In this document: piece after piece, positions 1 through 7,365 of the stretch
Position numbering within the stretch: the first letter of the stretch is position 1
How the letters are laid out: each line of letters opens with the position of its first letter
Source of the DNA: Stenotrophomonas sp.
Lineage (GTDB): Bacteria > Pseudomonadota > Gammaproteobacteria > Xanthomonadales > Xanthomonadaceae
Assembly (NCBI GenBank): GCA_003248565.1
Contig: QFOV01000013.1
Location: 1-28,172, forward strand
Length of the DNA stretch: 28,172 nt
Direction: 5' to 3'
Notes under the pieces: model-generated
The model's database searches: none
What the model was told of the DNA's origin: nothing
Seen by the model: only the letters and a program-made list of their open reading frames with translations
Program-made: the position numbers and the translations under genes

Positions 1-207
1 ATCCGCGACCAGTACAAGCACTTCATCGTCGATGAAGCCAAGATGGCGCTGACCAACAATGGCGTGTTCAGCCACTGCCTGCCGCTGCGCCGCAACGTCA
101 AGGCCACCGACGGCGTGATGGATTCGCCGCAATGTATTGCAATCAACGAAGCCGAGAATCGCCTGCACGTGCAGAAGGCGATCATGGCGGCAGTGATCGG
201 CAAGTAA
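1..207 (+). CDS. argF': N-acetylornithine carbamoyltransferase, C-terminal fragment
   Basis: Only the last 68 codons are inside the window; the frame is open from base 1 to a TAA stop at 205-207. The fragment reads HCLPLRRNVKATDGVMDSP, then a tail rich in Asn, Glu and His. Ordinary ornithine carbamoyltransferases carry HCLP followed by a small residue. HCLPLRR is the form I associate with the Xanthomonas/Bacteroides enzyme that transfers the carbamoyl group to N-acetyl-L-ornithine, giving N-acetylcitrulline. This fits the neighbouring deacetylase and the fused kinase/synthase, and it heads the arginine cluster. Assignment to the acetylated-substrate subfamily is family knowledge plus context; the substrate-binding loops in the N-terminal part are not visible. 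The enzyme is cytosolic and trimeric in the known family. Confidence 0.88.
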   Translation: MRDQYKHFIVDEAKMALTNNGVFSHCLPLRRNVKATDGVMDSPQCIAINEAENRLHVQKAIMAAVIGK

Positions 208-214
208 TGCTCGA

Positions 215-328
215 AGCCCCTCTCCCTCCGGGAGAGGGGGTTGGGGTGAGGGTAAAGCTCCTCACTCCAGATGCATCCTCATATACGCCAACCCCCTCCC
301 CAACCCCTCCCCCGGAGGGAGAGGGGCT
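215..328. repeat. Paired GC-rich inverted repeat between argF' and argG
   Basis: Two arms face each other. The left arm at about 215-252 is a CCCTCTCCC..GGGAGAGGG palindrome followed by GTTGGGGTGAGGG. The right arm at about 289-328 is close to its reverse complement. The same family occurs at 1581-1700 and 7224-7362. It looks like a dispersed REP-type element of xanthomonads and could fold into a large stem in the arg transcript. I see no protein-coding potential in it. Confidence 0.75.
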
Positions 329-357
329 CAAAGATCAAAAGCAGAGATTCCTTCCCC

Positions 358-1572
358 ATGAGCAAAGACATCGTCCTCGCCTTCTCCGGCGGCCTCGACA
401 CCAGCTTCTGCGTGCCTTACCTGCAGGAGCGCGGTTACAACGTGCACACCGTGTTCGCCGACACCGGCGGCGTGGATGCCGACGAGCGTGACTTCATTGA
501 AAAGCGTGCGGCCGAGCTGGGCGTCACCAGCCACGTCACCGTCGATGGCGGCCCGGCCATCTGGAATGGCTTCGTCAAGCCGTTCGTGTGGGCGGGCGAG
601 GGCTACCAGGGCCAGTACCCGCTGCTGGTCTCCGACCGTTACCTGATCGTCGATGCCGCGCTCAAGCGCGCCGCCGAGCTGGGCACCAACATCATCGCCC
701 ACGGCTGCACCGGCATGGGCAACGACCAGGTGCGTTTCGACCTGGCGGTGAAGGCACTGGGCGACTACCAGATCGTCGCGCCGATCCGTGAAATCCAGAA
801 GGAACACACCCAGACCCGCGCCTACGAGCAGAAGTACCTGGAAGCGCGTGGCTTCGGCGTGCGTGCCAAGCAGCAGGCCTACACCATCAACGAGAACCTG
901 CTGGGCCTGACCATGTCCGGCGGCGAGATCGACAAGTGGGAAGCCCCGGGCGAAGGCGCCCGTGGCTGGTGCGCACCGCGCAGCGCCTGGCCGATCGAGC
1001 CACTGACCGTGACCCTGAAGTTCGTCGAAGGCGAAGCGGTGGCGCTGGACGGCAAGGAACTGCCGGGTGAGCAGATACTGGCCAAGCTCAACAAACTGTT
1101 CGCGCAGTACGGCGTGGGCCGTGGTGTTTACACCGGCGACACCGTGATCGGCCTGAAGGGCCGCATTGTGTTCGAAGCCCCGGGCCTGGTCTCGCTGCTG
1201 GCCGCGCACCGCGCGCTGGAAGACACCGTGCTGACCAAGCAGCAGAACCGCTTCAAGCCCGAAGTCGCGCGCAAGTGGGTGGAGCTGGTGTACGAAGGCT
1301 TCTACCACGACCCGCTCAAGACCGACATCGAAGCCTTCCTGAAGGCCTCGCAGGCCAAGGTCACCGGCGAGGTGGTGCTGGAAACCCGCGGTGGCCGCGT
1401 TGACGCGGTGGCGGTGCGTTCGGAGCACATCCTCAACGCCAAGGGCGCGCACATCCTCAACGCCAAGGGCGCAACCTATGCGCAGTCGGCCGATTGGGGC
1501 GTGGAAGAAGCTGAAGGCTTCATCAAGCTGTTCGGCATGAGCTCCACGCTGTACGCGCAGGTGAATCGCTAA
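358..1572 (+). CDS. argG: Argininosuccinate synthase
   Basis: ArgG joins citrulline and aspartate using ATP, the penultimate step of arginine synthesis, in the cytosol. The protein starts MSKDIVLAFSGGLDTS, with the PP-loop ATP pyrophosphatase motif SGGLDTS at residues 10-16. Further family blocks are visible, including HGCTGMGNDQVRFD and TINENLLG. I chose the ATG at 358; an in-frame ATG at 271 lies inside the upstream inverted repeat and would add a repeat-derived leader. The length is 404 residues, whereas I recall about 396 for Xanthomonas homologues. The excess of eight matches an exact tandem duplication near residues 357-372 (bases 1426-1473), where HILNAKGA appears twice in a row. The reading frame is intact, so the enzyme may well be functional. 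Confidence 0.97.
   Translation: MSKDIVLAFSGGLDTSFCVPYLQERGYNVHTVFADTGGVDADERDFIEKRAAELGVTSHVTVDGGPAIWNGFVKPFVWAGEGYQGQYPLLVSDRYLIVDAALKRAAELGTNIIAHGCTGMGNDQVRFDLAVKALGDYQIVAPIREIQKEHTQTRAYEQKYLEARGFGVRAKQQAYTINENLLGLTMSGGEIDKWEAPGEGARGWCAPRSAWPIEPLTVTLKFVEGEAVALDGKELPGEQILAKLNKLFAQYGVGRGVYTGDTVIGLKGRIVFEAPGLVSLLAAHRALEDTVLTKQQNRFKPEVARKWVELVYEGFYHDPLKTDIEAFLKASQAKVTGEVVLETRGGRVDAVAVRSEHILNAKGAHILNAKGATYAQSADWGVEEAEGFIKLFGMSSTLYAQVNR
1426..1473 (+). repeat. 24-bp in-frame tandem duplication inside argG
   Basis: Bases 1426-1449 and 1450-1473 are identical except for the last base (gcg versus gca, both Ala). Each copy encodes HILNAKGA. The duplication adds exactly eight residues shortly before the conserved ATYAQSADWG segment near the C-terminus. 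It is read directly from the sequence; the claim that relatives carry one copy is from memory. Confidence 0.95.
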
Positions 1573-1580
1573 GCGCACAA

Positions 1581-1700
1581 AGCCCCTCTCCCACCGGGAG
1601 AGGGGTTGGGGTGAGGGAAGGGGCGCAGCTGCATGCAACGGCGGCGCAGCCTTACCCTCATCCGCCCCTTTGGGGCACCTTCTCCCGCAGGGAGAAGGGA
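1581..1700. repeat. Paired GC-rich inverted repeat between argG and argE'
   Basis: The left part at about 1581-1617 is an AGCCCCTCTCCC..GGGAGAGGGGTTGGGGTGAGGG-type palindrome. The right part at about 1653-1700 reads ccctcatccgcccc..ggggcacc followed by ttctccc..gggagaa. It is the same family as the elements at 215-328 and 7224-7362. It fills most of the 159-bp gap between argG and the deacetylase gene. Confidence 0.75.
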
Positions 1701-1731
1701 GCTTCGTCCGCCTCCGCCATGAACTGAAACC

Positions 1732-2829
1732 ATGACCAAGCTGCTCCAATCCACCCTCGATCACCTGGAAAAGCTGGTGTCCTACGACACCCGCAATCCG
1801 CCGCGTGCCATCACCACCGGTGGCATCTTTGATTACCTGCGCGACAACCTGCCGGGCTTCAATGTCGAGGTGATCGACCACGGCGCTGGTGCGGTCAGTT
1901 TCTACGCGGTGCGTGGCACGCCGAAATACCTGTTCAACGTGCATCTGGACACCGTGCCGGATTCTCCGCACTGGTCGGCCGATCCGCATGTGATGCGTCG
2001 CCTGGACGACCGCGTGGTCGGCCTCGGCGTCTGCGACATCAAGGGCGCCGCCGCAGCGCTGGTGGCCGCCGCCAACCTGAGCGATGGCGATGCTGCCTTC
2101 CTGTTCTCCAGTGATGAAGAAGCCAATGATCCGCGTTGCATCGCTGCCTTCCTGGCGCGTGGCATCGCCTATGAAGCGGTGATCGTCGCCGAGCCGACCA
2201 TGAGTGAAGCGGTGCTCGCGCACCGTGGCATCAGCTCGGTGCTGATGAAGTTCCAGGGCCGCGCCGGCCACGCTTCGGGCAAGCAGGACCCGTCCGCCAG
2301 TGCCTTGCACCAGGCGATGCGTTGGGGCGGCAAGGCGCTGGAGCATGTCGAGTCGCTGGCGCATGCGCGCTTTGGTGGCCTGACCGGCCTGCGCTTCAAC
2401 ATCGGCCGCGTCGAAGGCGGCATCAAGGCCAACATGATCGCGCCCGAGGCCGAGCTGCGCTTTGGCTTCCGGCCGTTGCCGTCGATGGATATCGACGCGC
2501 TGCTCGGCACCTTTGCCGGCTTCGCCGAGCCGCAGGCCGCGCATTTTGAAGAAACCTTCCGTGGCCCGAGCCTGCCATCAGGTGATATCGCCCGCGCCGA
2601 GGAACGTCGCCTGGCCGCGCGCGACATCGCCGACGAGCTTGGCCTGCCGATCGGCAATGCCGTGGATTTCTGGACCGAGGCGTCGCTGTTCTCGGCCGGT
2701 GGCTACACAACCATGGTGTACGGCCCTGGCGATATCGCCCAGGCCCACACCGCCGATGAGTTCGTCACGCTGGAGCAGTTGCAGCGCTACGCCGAATCGG
2801 TGCTGCACATCCTGCAACGCGGCGCCTGA
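1732..2829 (+). CDS. argE': M20-family deacetylase, probably N-acetylcitrulline deacetylase (ArgE')
   Basis: This 365-residue M20 metallopeptidase-fold enzyme would remove the acetyl group from the arginine intermediate. Metal-site blocks are visible: HLDTVPDSP (His71, Asp73), GVCDIKGA (Asp102), SSDEEANDP (Glu129/Glu130), VAEPT (Glu154) and AQAHTADEF (His339). Because the cluster encodes an acetylornithine carbamoyltransferase and places this gene between argG and argB/A, the likely substrate is N-acetyl-L-citrulline, as shown for the Xanthomonas campestris enzyme; acetylornithine is the fallback. The ATG at 1732 has no strong ribosome-binding site. Just upstream at 1719-1727 lies a two-codon minimal reading frame, ATG AAC TGA. 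The family fold is certain; the substrate is inferred from context. Confidence 0.93.
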   Translation: MTKLLQSTLDHLEKLVSYDTRNPPRAITTGGIFDYLRDNLPGFNVEVIDHGAGAVSFYAVRGTPKYLFNVHLDTVPDSPHWSADPHVMRRLDDRVVGLGVCDIKGAAAALVAAANLSDGDAAFLFSSDEEANDPRCIAAFLARGIAYEAVIVAEPTMSEAVLAHRGISSVLMKFQGRAGHASGKQDPSASALHQAMRWGGKALEHVESLAHARFGGLTGLRFNIGRVEGGIKANMIAPEAELRFGFRPLPSMDIDALLGTFAGFAEPQAAHFEETFRGPSLPSGDIARAEERRLAARDIADELGLPIGNAVDFWTEASLFSAGGYTTMVYGPGDIAQAHTADEFVTLEQLQRYAESVLHILQRGA

Positions 2830-2841
2830 GCCGCTCGTGGC

Positions 2842-2885
2842 CCGGCGGCTTGCCGCCGGCTCCTTTCCGCGACCCTCAAGGTCGC
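2842..2885 (+). other. Two tandem hairpins in the argE'-argB/A gap
   Basis: The first hairpin is CCGGCGGC-TT-GCCGCCGG (2842-2859). The second is GCGACC-CTCAA-GGTCGC (2869-2885), ending 16 bases before the argB/A start codon. Neither is followed by a T-run, so they do not look like a standard intrinsic terminator. They may influence mRNA stability or translation of the next gene, or be relics of a short repeat; the function is unknown. Confidence 0.5.
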
Positions 2886-2901
2886 CACGTAGATACAAGC
2901 A

Positions 2902-4230
2902 ATGTCCCCAGCCATGCAGCCGCACCGCCAGACCCGCCAGACCATCGTCCGCCTGCTTTCGAGCATGGCCAGCGCGAAGGAAATCAGCCAGTACCTCAAG
3001 CGCTTCTCGCAGCTTGATGCCAAGCGCTTTGCCGTGGTCAAGGTCGGTGGCGCGGTGCTGCGCGACGATCTGGAAGCGCTGACCTCTTCGCTGTCCTTCC
3101 TGCAGGAGGTCGGCCTGACCCCGATCGTGCTGCACGGCGCCGGCCCGCAGCTGGATGCCGAGCTGTCCGCTGCCGGCATCGAGAAGAAGACCGTCGATGG
3201 CCTGCGCGTGACCTCGCCCGAGGCACTGGCGATCGTGCGCAAGGTGTTCCAGCAGTCCAATCTCAAGCTGGTGGAAGCGCTGCAGCAGAACGGTGCACGC
3301 GCTACGTCGATCACCGGTGGCGTGTTCGAGGCCGAGTACCTGGACGTGGATACCTATGGCCTGGTCGGCGAAGTGAAGAAGGTCAACCTGGCGCCGATCG
3401 AAGCCAGCCTGCGTGCCGGCTCGATTCCGGTGATCACCAGCCTGGGCGAAACCCCGAGCGGGCAGATCCTCAACGTCAACGCCGACTTTGCCGCCAACGA
3501 GCTGGTGCAGGAACTGCAGCCGTACAAGATCATCTTCCTGACCGGTACCGGCGGCCTGCTGGACGAGGAAGGCAAGCTGATCGACTCGATCAACCTGTCC
3601 ACCGAGTACGACCAACTGATGCAGCAGCCGTGGATCCATGGCGGCATGCGGGTCAAGATCGAGCAGATCAAGGACCTGCTGGATCGTTTGCCGGAAGAGT
3701 CCTCGGTATCGATCACGCGCCCGGCCGACCTGGCCAAGGAGCTGTTCACCCACAAGGGTTCCGGCACGCTGGTACGCCGTGGTGAAAAGGTGCTGAAGGC
3801 GACGTCGTGGGACCAGCTGGATACCGCGCGATTGAAGTCGCTGATCGAGTCGAGCTTCGGCCGCACCCTGGTGCCGGACTATTTCGAGAAAACCAAGCTG
3901 CTGCGCGCCTACGTCAGCGAGAACTATCGCACTGCGGTGGTGCTGACCGATGAAGCCGAGGGCGTGTACCTGGACAAGTTCGCCGTGCTCGATGACGCGC
4001 AGGGCGAAGGCCTGGGCCGCGCGGTGTGGAACGTGATGCTGGAAGAAACCCCGCAGCTGTTCTGGCGCTCGCGCAACGGCAACCCGGTCAACCATTTCTA
4101 CTATTCCGAGTCGGATGGCTGCTACAAGCTCGATCACTGGAAGGTGTTCTGGTTCGGCGCCAATGACTTCGACAGCATCAAGGGCTACGTCGCGCACTGC
4201 GGCGAGCGCAAACCGAGCCTGCAGGGATGA
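2902..4230 (+). CDS. argB: Bifunctional N-acetylglutamate kinase / N-acetylglutamate synthase
   Basis: This 442-residue fusion would carry out the first two committed steps of arginine synthesis. The N-terminal amino-acid kinase domain (about residues 25-285) shows VVKVGGAVL, VLHGAGPQLD, ILNVNADFAANELV and FLTGTGGLLDEEGKL. The C-terminal GNAT domain (about 290-440) shows TKLLRAYVSENYRTAVVL, YLDKFAVLDDAQGEGLGRAVWN with a plausible acetyl-CoA loop GEGLGRAVW, and FWRSRNGNPVNHFYY. This is the NAGS/K architecture known from Xanthomonas and Xylella, which is also related to vertebrate NAGS. Members studied are inhibited by arginine, so this gene is a likely point of feedback control. The ATG at 2902 lacks a clear ribosome-binding site. 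The stop overlaps the next gene's start (ATGA at 4227-4230). Confidence 0.95.
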   Translation: MSPAMQPHRQTRQTIVRLLSSMASAKEISQYLKRFSQLDAKRFAVVKVGGAVLRDDLEALTSSLSFLQEVGLTPIVLHGAGPQLDAELSAAGIEKKTVDGLRVTSPEALAIVRKVFQQSNLKLVEALQQNGARATSITGGVFEAEYLDVDTYGLVGEVKKVNLAPIEASLRAGSIPVITSLGETPSGQILNVNADFAANELVQELQPYKIIFLTGTGGLLDEEGKLIDSINLSTEYDQLMQQPWIHGGMRVKIEQIKDLLDRLPEESSVSITRPADLAKELFTHKGSGTLVRRGEKVLKATSWDQLDTARLKSLIESSFGRTLVPDYFEKTKLLRAYVSENYRTAVVLTDEAEGVYLDKFAVLDDAQGEGLGRAVWNVMLEETPQLFWRSRNGNPVNHFYYSESDGCYKLDHWKVFWFGANDFDSIKGYVAHCGERKPSLQG

Positions 4231-4841
4231 GCATGGATCTGGCCGCCGCCGGACATTGGGGTCAGGTGCCCATCCTGAAGGGGCGGCATGTGACCCTGGA
4301 GCCGTTGCAGCTTGCGCATGTGCCGGCGCTGCAGCGCGCCTTGGGTGATGGCGAGTTGTCGCGCTGCTGGTACACCAATGTGCCGACCCCCGAGCACGCC
4401 GGTCACTACGTCGTTGCTGCGTTGGAAGCGCAGTCGCAGGGCAGGGTGCTGGCGTTCGTGGTCCGCGATGCCAGCGGCGAGGTGGTTGGCAGCACCCGCT
4501 TCTACGCGTTGGAAGCCGACGTGCCACGCCTGAACATCGGCTACACCTGGTACCACCCGCGCGTGCAGCGCAGCGGGCTGAACACCGAAGCCAAGCTGCT
4601 GTTGTTGCTTCACGCCTTCGAAACCCTCGGTTGCATCAGCGTGGGCTTCGAGACCAGCTGGTTCAACCATGCCTCGCGCACCGCCATCGCCCGCCTCGGC
4701 GCGAAGCAGGATGGCGTGCTGCGCAGCCACAAGCGTCACGCCGATGGGTCGCGCCGCGATACCGTGGTGTTCTCCATCATCGACACGGAGTGGCCGGCGG
4801 TGAAAGCCCACCTGCAATTCCTTCTGGATTCGCATTCATGA
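4227..4841 (+). CDS. GNAT acetyltransferase (RimJ/RimL-like) inside the arginine operon
   Basis: The 204-residue protein looks like a RimJ/RimL-type N-acetyltransferase. It has LKGRHVTLEPLQLAHVPALQRAL at the N-terminus, GEVVGSTRFYALE on the central strand, IGYTWYHPRVQRSGLNTEAKLLLLLHAFE at the acetyl-CoA-binding helix, and FNHASRTAIARLGAKQDGVLRSH. This last block is the usual 'N..S..A...LGF..EG..R.H' element of the family, with LGA in place of LGF. It overlaps the upstream argB/A by ATGA and its stop overlaps the argC start by ATGA, so translation is probably coupled on both sides. The substrate cannot be told; protein N-termini or a small amine are both possible. It is not a second copy of the NAGS domain. 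Confidence 0.88.
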   Translation: MSMDLAAAGHWGQVPILKGRHVTLEPLQLAHVPALQRALGDGELSRCWYTNVPTPEHAGHYVVAALEAQSQGRVLAFVVRDASGEVVGSTRFYALEADVPRLNIGYTWYHPRVQRSGLNTEAKLLLLLHAFETLGCISVGFETSWFNHASRTAIARLGAKQDGVLRSHKRHADGSRRDTVVFSIIDTEWPAVKAHLQFLLDSHS

Positions 4842-5791
4842 CTGACAAGAAATTCTCGGTAGGCATTGTTGGCGCGCGTGGTTACACCGGCGCCGAGTTG
4901 ATCCGCCTGCTGGCCGCACACCCGCGTATCGAGCTGGCCTTCGTGTCCTCTCGCGAGCTCGATGGGCAACGCGTGGCCGACCATAACGAGGACTACAAGG
5001 GCGAGTTGCGCTACGAAAGCCTTGGTCCGGACGCGGTTGCCGCCAAGGGTGTGGACGCGGTGGTGCTGGCATTGCCCAACGGCAAGGGCGAACCGTTTGT
5101 GGCCGCGCTGGATGCAGACGCGCCGGATACGGTGATCGTTGATCTGTCAGCGGACTATCGTTTTGACAACAGTTGGTACTACGGTCTGCCGGAATTGACC
5201 CGCGCCCGCTATGCCGGGCAGAAGCGGATCAGCAACCCGGGCTGCTACGCCACCGCGATGCAGCTGGCGATCGCGCCACTGCTGAGCCAGCTGGCCGGTC
5301 CACCGACCTGTTTCGGCGTTTCCGGTTGGTCCGGTGCCGGCACCACGCCGTCGGACAAGAACAACCCCGAACTGCTGCGTGACAACCTGATGCCGTATGC
5401 GCTGACCAACCACGTGCACGAGCGCGAGGTGTCGGCCCAGCTCGGCGTACCGGTCGAGTTCATGCCGCATGTCGCGCCGCATTTCCGCGGCATCACCATG
5501 ACCGTCAACCTGTGGCTGCAGCAGCCGCGCAGTCGCGAGGAAGTGATGGCGCTGTACCAGCAGCGCTACGCCAACGAGCCGCTGGTTGAAGTGGTGGATG
5601 AGGCGCCGTGGGTCAGTCGCATTGCCGGCAAGCACGGCGTGCAGATTGGTGGCTTCACCATGGCGCCGGGCAACAAGCGCGTGGTGGTGGTGGCGACCAT
5701 CGACAACCTGCTCAAGGGTGCGGCCACGCAGGCATTGCAGAACCTCAACCGGGCGTTGGGGCTGGATGAGCTGATGGCGGTTCCGTACTGA
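4838..5791 (+). CDS. argC: N-acetyl-gamma-glutamyl-phosphate reductase
   Basis: ArgC reduces N-acetylglutamyl phosphate to the semialdehyde with NADPH. The 317-residue protein begins MTDKKFSVGIVGARGYTGAE, a Rossmann GxxGxxG nucleotide-binding start. The catalytic cysteine is Cys136 in SNPGCYATA. The block GVSGWSGAGTTPSDKN and the histidine-rich MPHVAPHFRGI segment match the family. The start at 4838 sits in an ATGA overlap with the preceding acetyltransferase; a longer in-frame extension upstream reads through that gene and is not supported. It lies 82 bp upstream of argH on the same strand. Confidence 0.96.
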   Translation: MTDKKFSVGIVGARGYTGAELIRLLAAHPRIELAFVSSRELDGQRVADHNEDYKGELRYESLGPDAVAAKGVDAVVLALPNGKGEPFVAALDADAPDTVIVDLSADYRFDNSWYYGLPELTRARYAGQKRISNPGCYATAMQLAIAPLLSQLAGPPTCFGVSGWSGAGTTPSDKNNPELLRDNLMPYALTNHVHEREVSAQLGVPVEFMPHVAPHFRGITMTVNLWLQQPRSREEVMALYQQRYANEPLVEVVDEAPWVSRIAGKHGVQIGGFTMAPGNKRVVVVATIDNLLKGAATQALQNLNRALGLDELMAVPY

Positions 5792-5822
5792 TTCTGGTGG
5801 GTAGCGGCGACTGGGAGGTTGC

Positions 5823-5850
5823 CAGCTTCGCGGCCTATGCCGCTCCTACA
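5823..5850. repeat. Solo degenerate REP-like palindrome upstream of argH
   Basis: The sequence CAGCTTCGCGGCC..GCCGCTCC.ACA is a single degenerate arm of the palindrome family seen in pairs at 22652-22751 and 24991-25094. It occupies part of the 82-bp argC-argH gap and contains the spurious ATG at 5850. Confidence 0.6.
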
Positions 5851-5873
5851 TGGCTGCATTTAGAGAGATCGAC

Positions 5874-7172
5874 ATGACTAATTTGCTTTGGCAGAAACCC
5901 GGCGTTGCGGTGGACGCGAAGATCCAGACCTTCCTGGCCGGTGACGATGTCATCCTGGACCGCGAGTTCTTCCTGCACGACATCCAGGCCAGCGCCGCGC
6001 ATGCCGAAGGCCTCCAGCACATCGGCATCCTCAGTGCCGACGAGTTGGCAGCACTGAAGCGCGAGCTGGCGATCCTGGCTGACGATTTCCGCAGTGGTGC
6101 CTTCGTGCTGGACGAGCAGTACGAGGATTGCCACTCGGCCATCGAGGCGCGGCTGACCGAGCGTCTGGGCGATGCTGGCCGCAAGATCCACACCGGCCGC
6201 AGCCGCAACGACCAGATCCTGGTCGCTACCCGGTTGTGGCTGAAGGACAAGCTGGAGCGTGTTGCGCAGATCAGCACCGAAGTTGCGAAGGTCGCGCTGG
6301 ACCGCGCCGCTGCCGAACAGCTGCAGCCCTTGCCGGGTTACACGCATATCCAGCGCGCCGTGGTTTCCTCTGCTGGCATGTGGTGGGCCGGCTGGGCCGA
6401 GGCCTTCATAGACAATGCCATCCGTGCCCGCGACACCCGCGCGCTGATCGACACCAATCCGCTGGGTACGGCCGCCGGTTACGGCGTCAACCTGCCGCTT
6501 GACCGCGAACACACCACGGCGGCGCTGGGTTTCTCGCGCATGCAGATCAGCCCGATCTACGCGCAGCTCTCGCGCGGCAAGTTCGAGCTCGCCGCATTGG
6601 AAGCCTTGGGCGGGGCGACGCTGGACCTGCGTCGTATCGCATGGGATCTGTCGCTGTTCACCACGGGCGAGTTCGCTTTCGTCGCGTTGCCGGCGCAGTA
6701 CACCACTGGCAGCTCGATCATGCCGAACAAGCGCAACCCTGACGTGATCGAGTTGATGCGCGCTACCCACGCCAGCATCGCTGCCGCGCGTACCGAGATC
6801 GAGCAGCTGCTGTCGCTGCCATCCGGTTACCAGCGCGACCTGCAGAACTCCAAAGGGGCAATCGTGCACGGCTTTGGTCGTGGACTGGCCGCGCTGGAAC
6901 TGCTGCCTGCCTTGCTGTCGAATCTGGATTGGCGCGATGACAACATCCGCGCAGCGATTGATTCGGGCATGTATGCGACCGACGTTGCGGTGGAAGCCGC
7001 GGTGGCGGGCGTGCCGTTCCGTGATGCTTACAAAGCCGCAGCAGCGGCGGCGGATACGGCGGGGCAGGGGCGTACGCCTGAAGGCAGTCTGGCGGCGCGC
7101 GTGTCGCCCGGTGCTGCCGCGGATCTGCGATTGGAAGAGCTCAGTGCGCGCTGGAGCGCGTTGCAGGGCTGA
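5874..7172 (+). CDS. argH: Argininosuccinate lyase
   Basis: ArgH cleaves argininosuccinate to arginine and fumarate, the last step of the pathway. The protein is 432 residues, starts MTNLLWQKPG and carries the fumarase/aspartase-superfamily signature GSSIMPNKRNP at residues 279-289, plus HTGRSRNDQ and GYTHIQRA (substrate-binding blocks). I prefer the ATG at 5874, with GAGAG six bases upstream (5863-5867); the in-frame ATG at 5850 falls in a repeat relic. A strong hairpin with a T-rich tail follows at 7183-7216 and probably ends the arginine transcript. Confidence 0.96.
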   Translation: MTNLLWQKPGVAVDAKIQTFLAGDDVILDREFFLHDIQASAAHAEGLQHIGILSADELAALKRELAILADDFRSGAFVLDEQYEDCHSAIEARLTERLGDAGRKIHTGRSRNDQILVATRLWLKDKLERVAQISTEVAKVALDRAAAEQLQPLPGYTHIQRAVVSSAGMWWAGWAEAFIDNAIRARDTRALIDTNPLGTAAGYGVNLPLDREHTTAALGFSRMQISPIYAQLSRGKFELAALEALGGATLDLRRIAWDLSLFTTGEFAFVALPAQYTTGSSIMPNKRNPDVIELMRATHASIAAARTEIEQLLSLPSGYQRDLQNSKGAIVHGFGRGLAALELLPALLSNLDWRDDNIRAAIDSGMYATDVAVEAAVAGVPFRDAYKAAAAAADTAGQGRTPEGSLAARVSPGAAADLRLEELSARWSALQG

Positions 7173-7182
7173 TGTTCTGATG

Positions 7183-7216
7183 CGGGCGCCGGAAGGCGCC
7201 CGTATTGGTTTTTGCT
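7183..7216 (+). terminator. Intrinsic terminator after argH
   Basis: The perfect stem CGGGCGCC-GGAA-GGCGCCCG (7183-7202) is followed within a few bases by GGTTTTTG. It lies 10 bp after the argH stop and is the natural end of the arginine operon. Confidence 0.75.
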
Positions 7217-7223
7217 CCCGCTT

Positions 7224-7362
7224 AAGCCCCTCTCCCGCCTGCGGGAGAGGGGTTGGGGTGGGGGAAGCTTCTAGCTAGGTAAAGTCACAAGTCCCCTCAT
7301 CCGCCCCCCGCCTTCGCGGGGGCAGGCTCTTCGGGCACCTTCTCCCGCAGGCGGGAGAAGGG
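7224..7362. repeat. Paired GC-rich inverted repeat after argH
   Basis: The left part at about 7224-7266 is a CCCTCTCCCGC..GCGGGAGAGGG palindrome with GTTGGGGTG. The right part at about 7294-7362 is cctcatccgccccccgcc..ttcgcggggg, then ttctcccgc..gcgggagaa. It is the third copy in the window of the family at 215-328 and 1581-1700. Together with the next entry it fills the 345-bp gap between argH and the YciI-like gene. Confidence 0.75.
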
Positions 7363-7365
7363 ACA

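Noticed and set aside
271..357. N-terminal extension of argG from the ATG at 271
   Set aside because: It would translate the GC-rich inverted repeat, while homology begins exactly at MSKDIVLAFSGG.
328..2544. 738-codon open frame on the minus strand opposite argG and argE'
   Set aside because: It runs antisense to two well-recognised genes and its translation is low-complexity, His/Arg/Gln-rich. It is a frame kept open by GC-rich codon use.
2578..4527. 649-codon minus-strand frame opposite argB/A
   Set aside because: It is antisense to the NAGK/NAGS fusion and its neighbours, with no recognisable domain and no ribosome-binding site.
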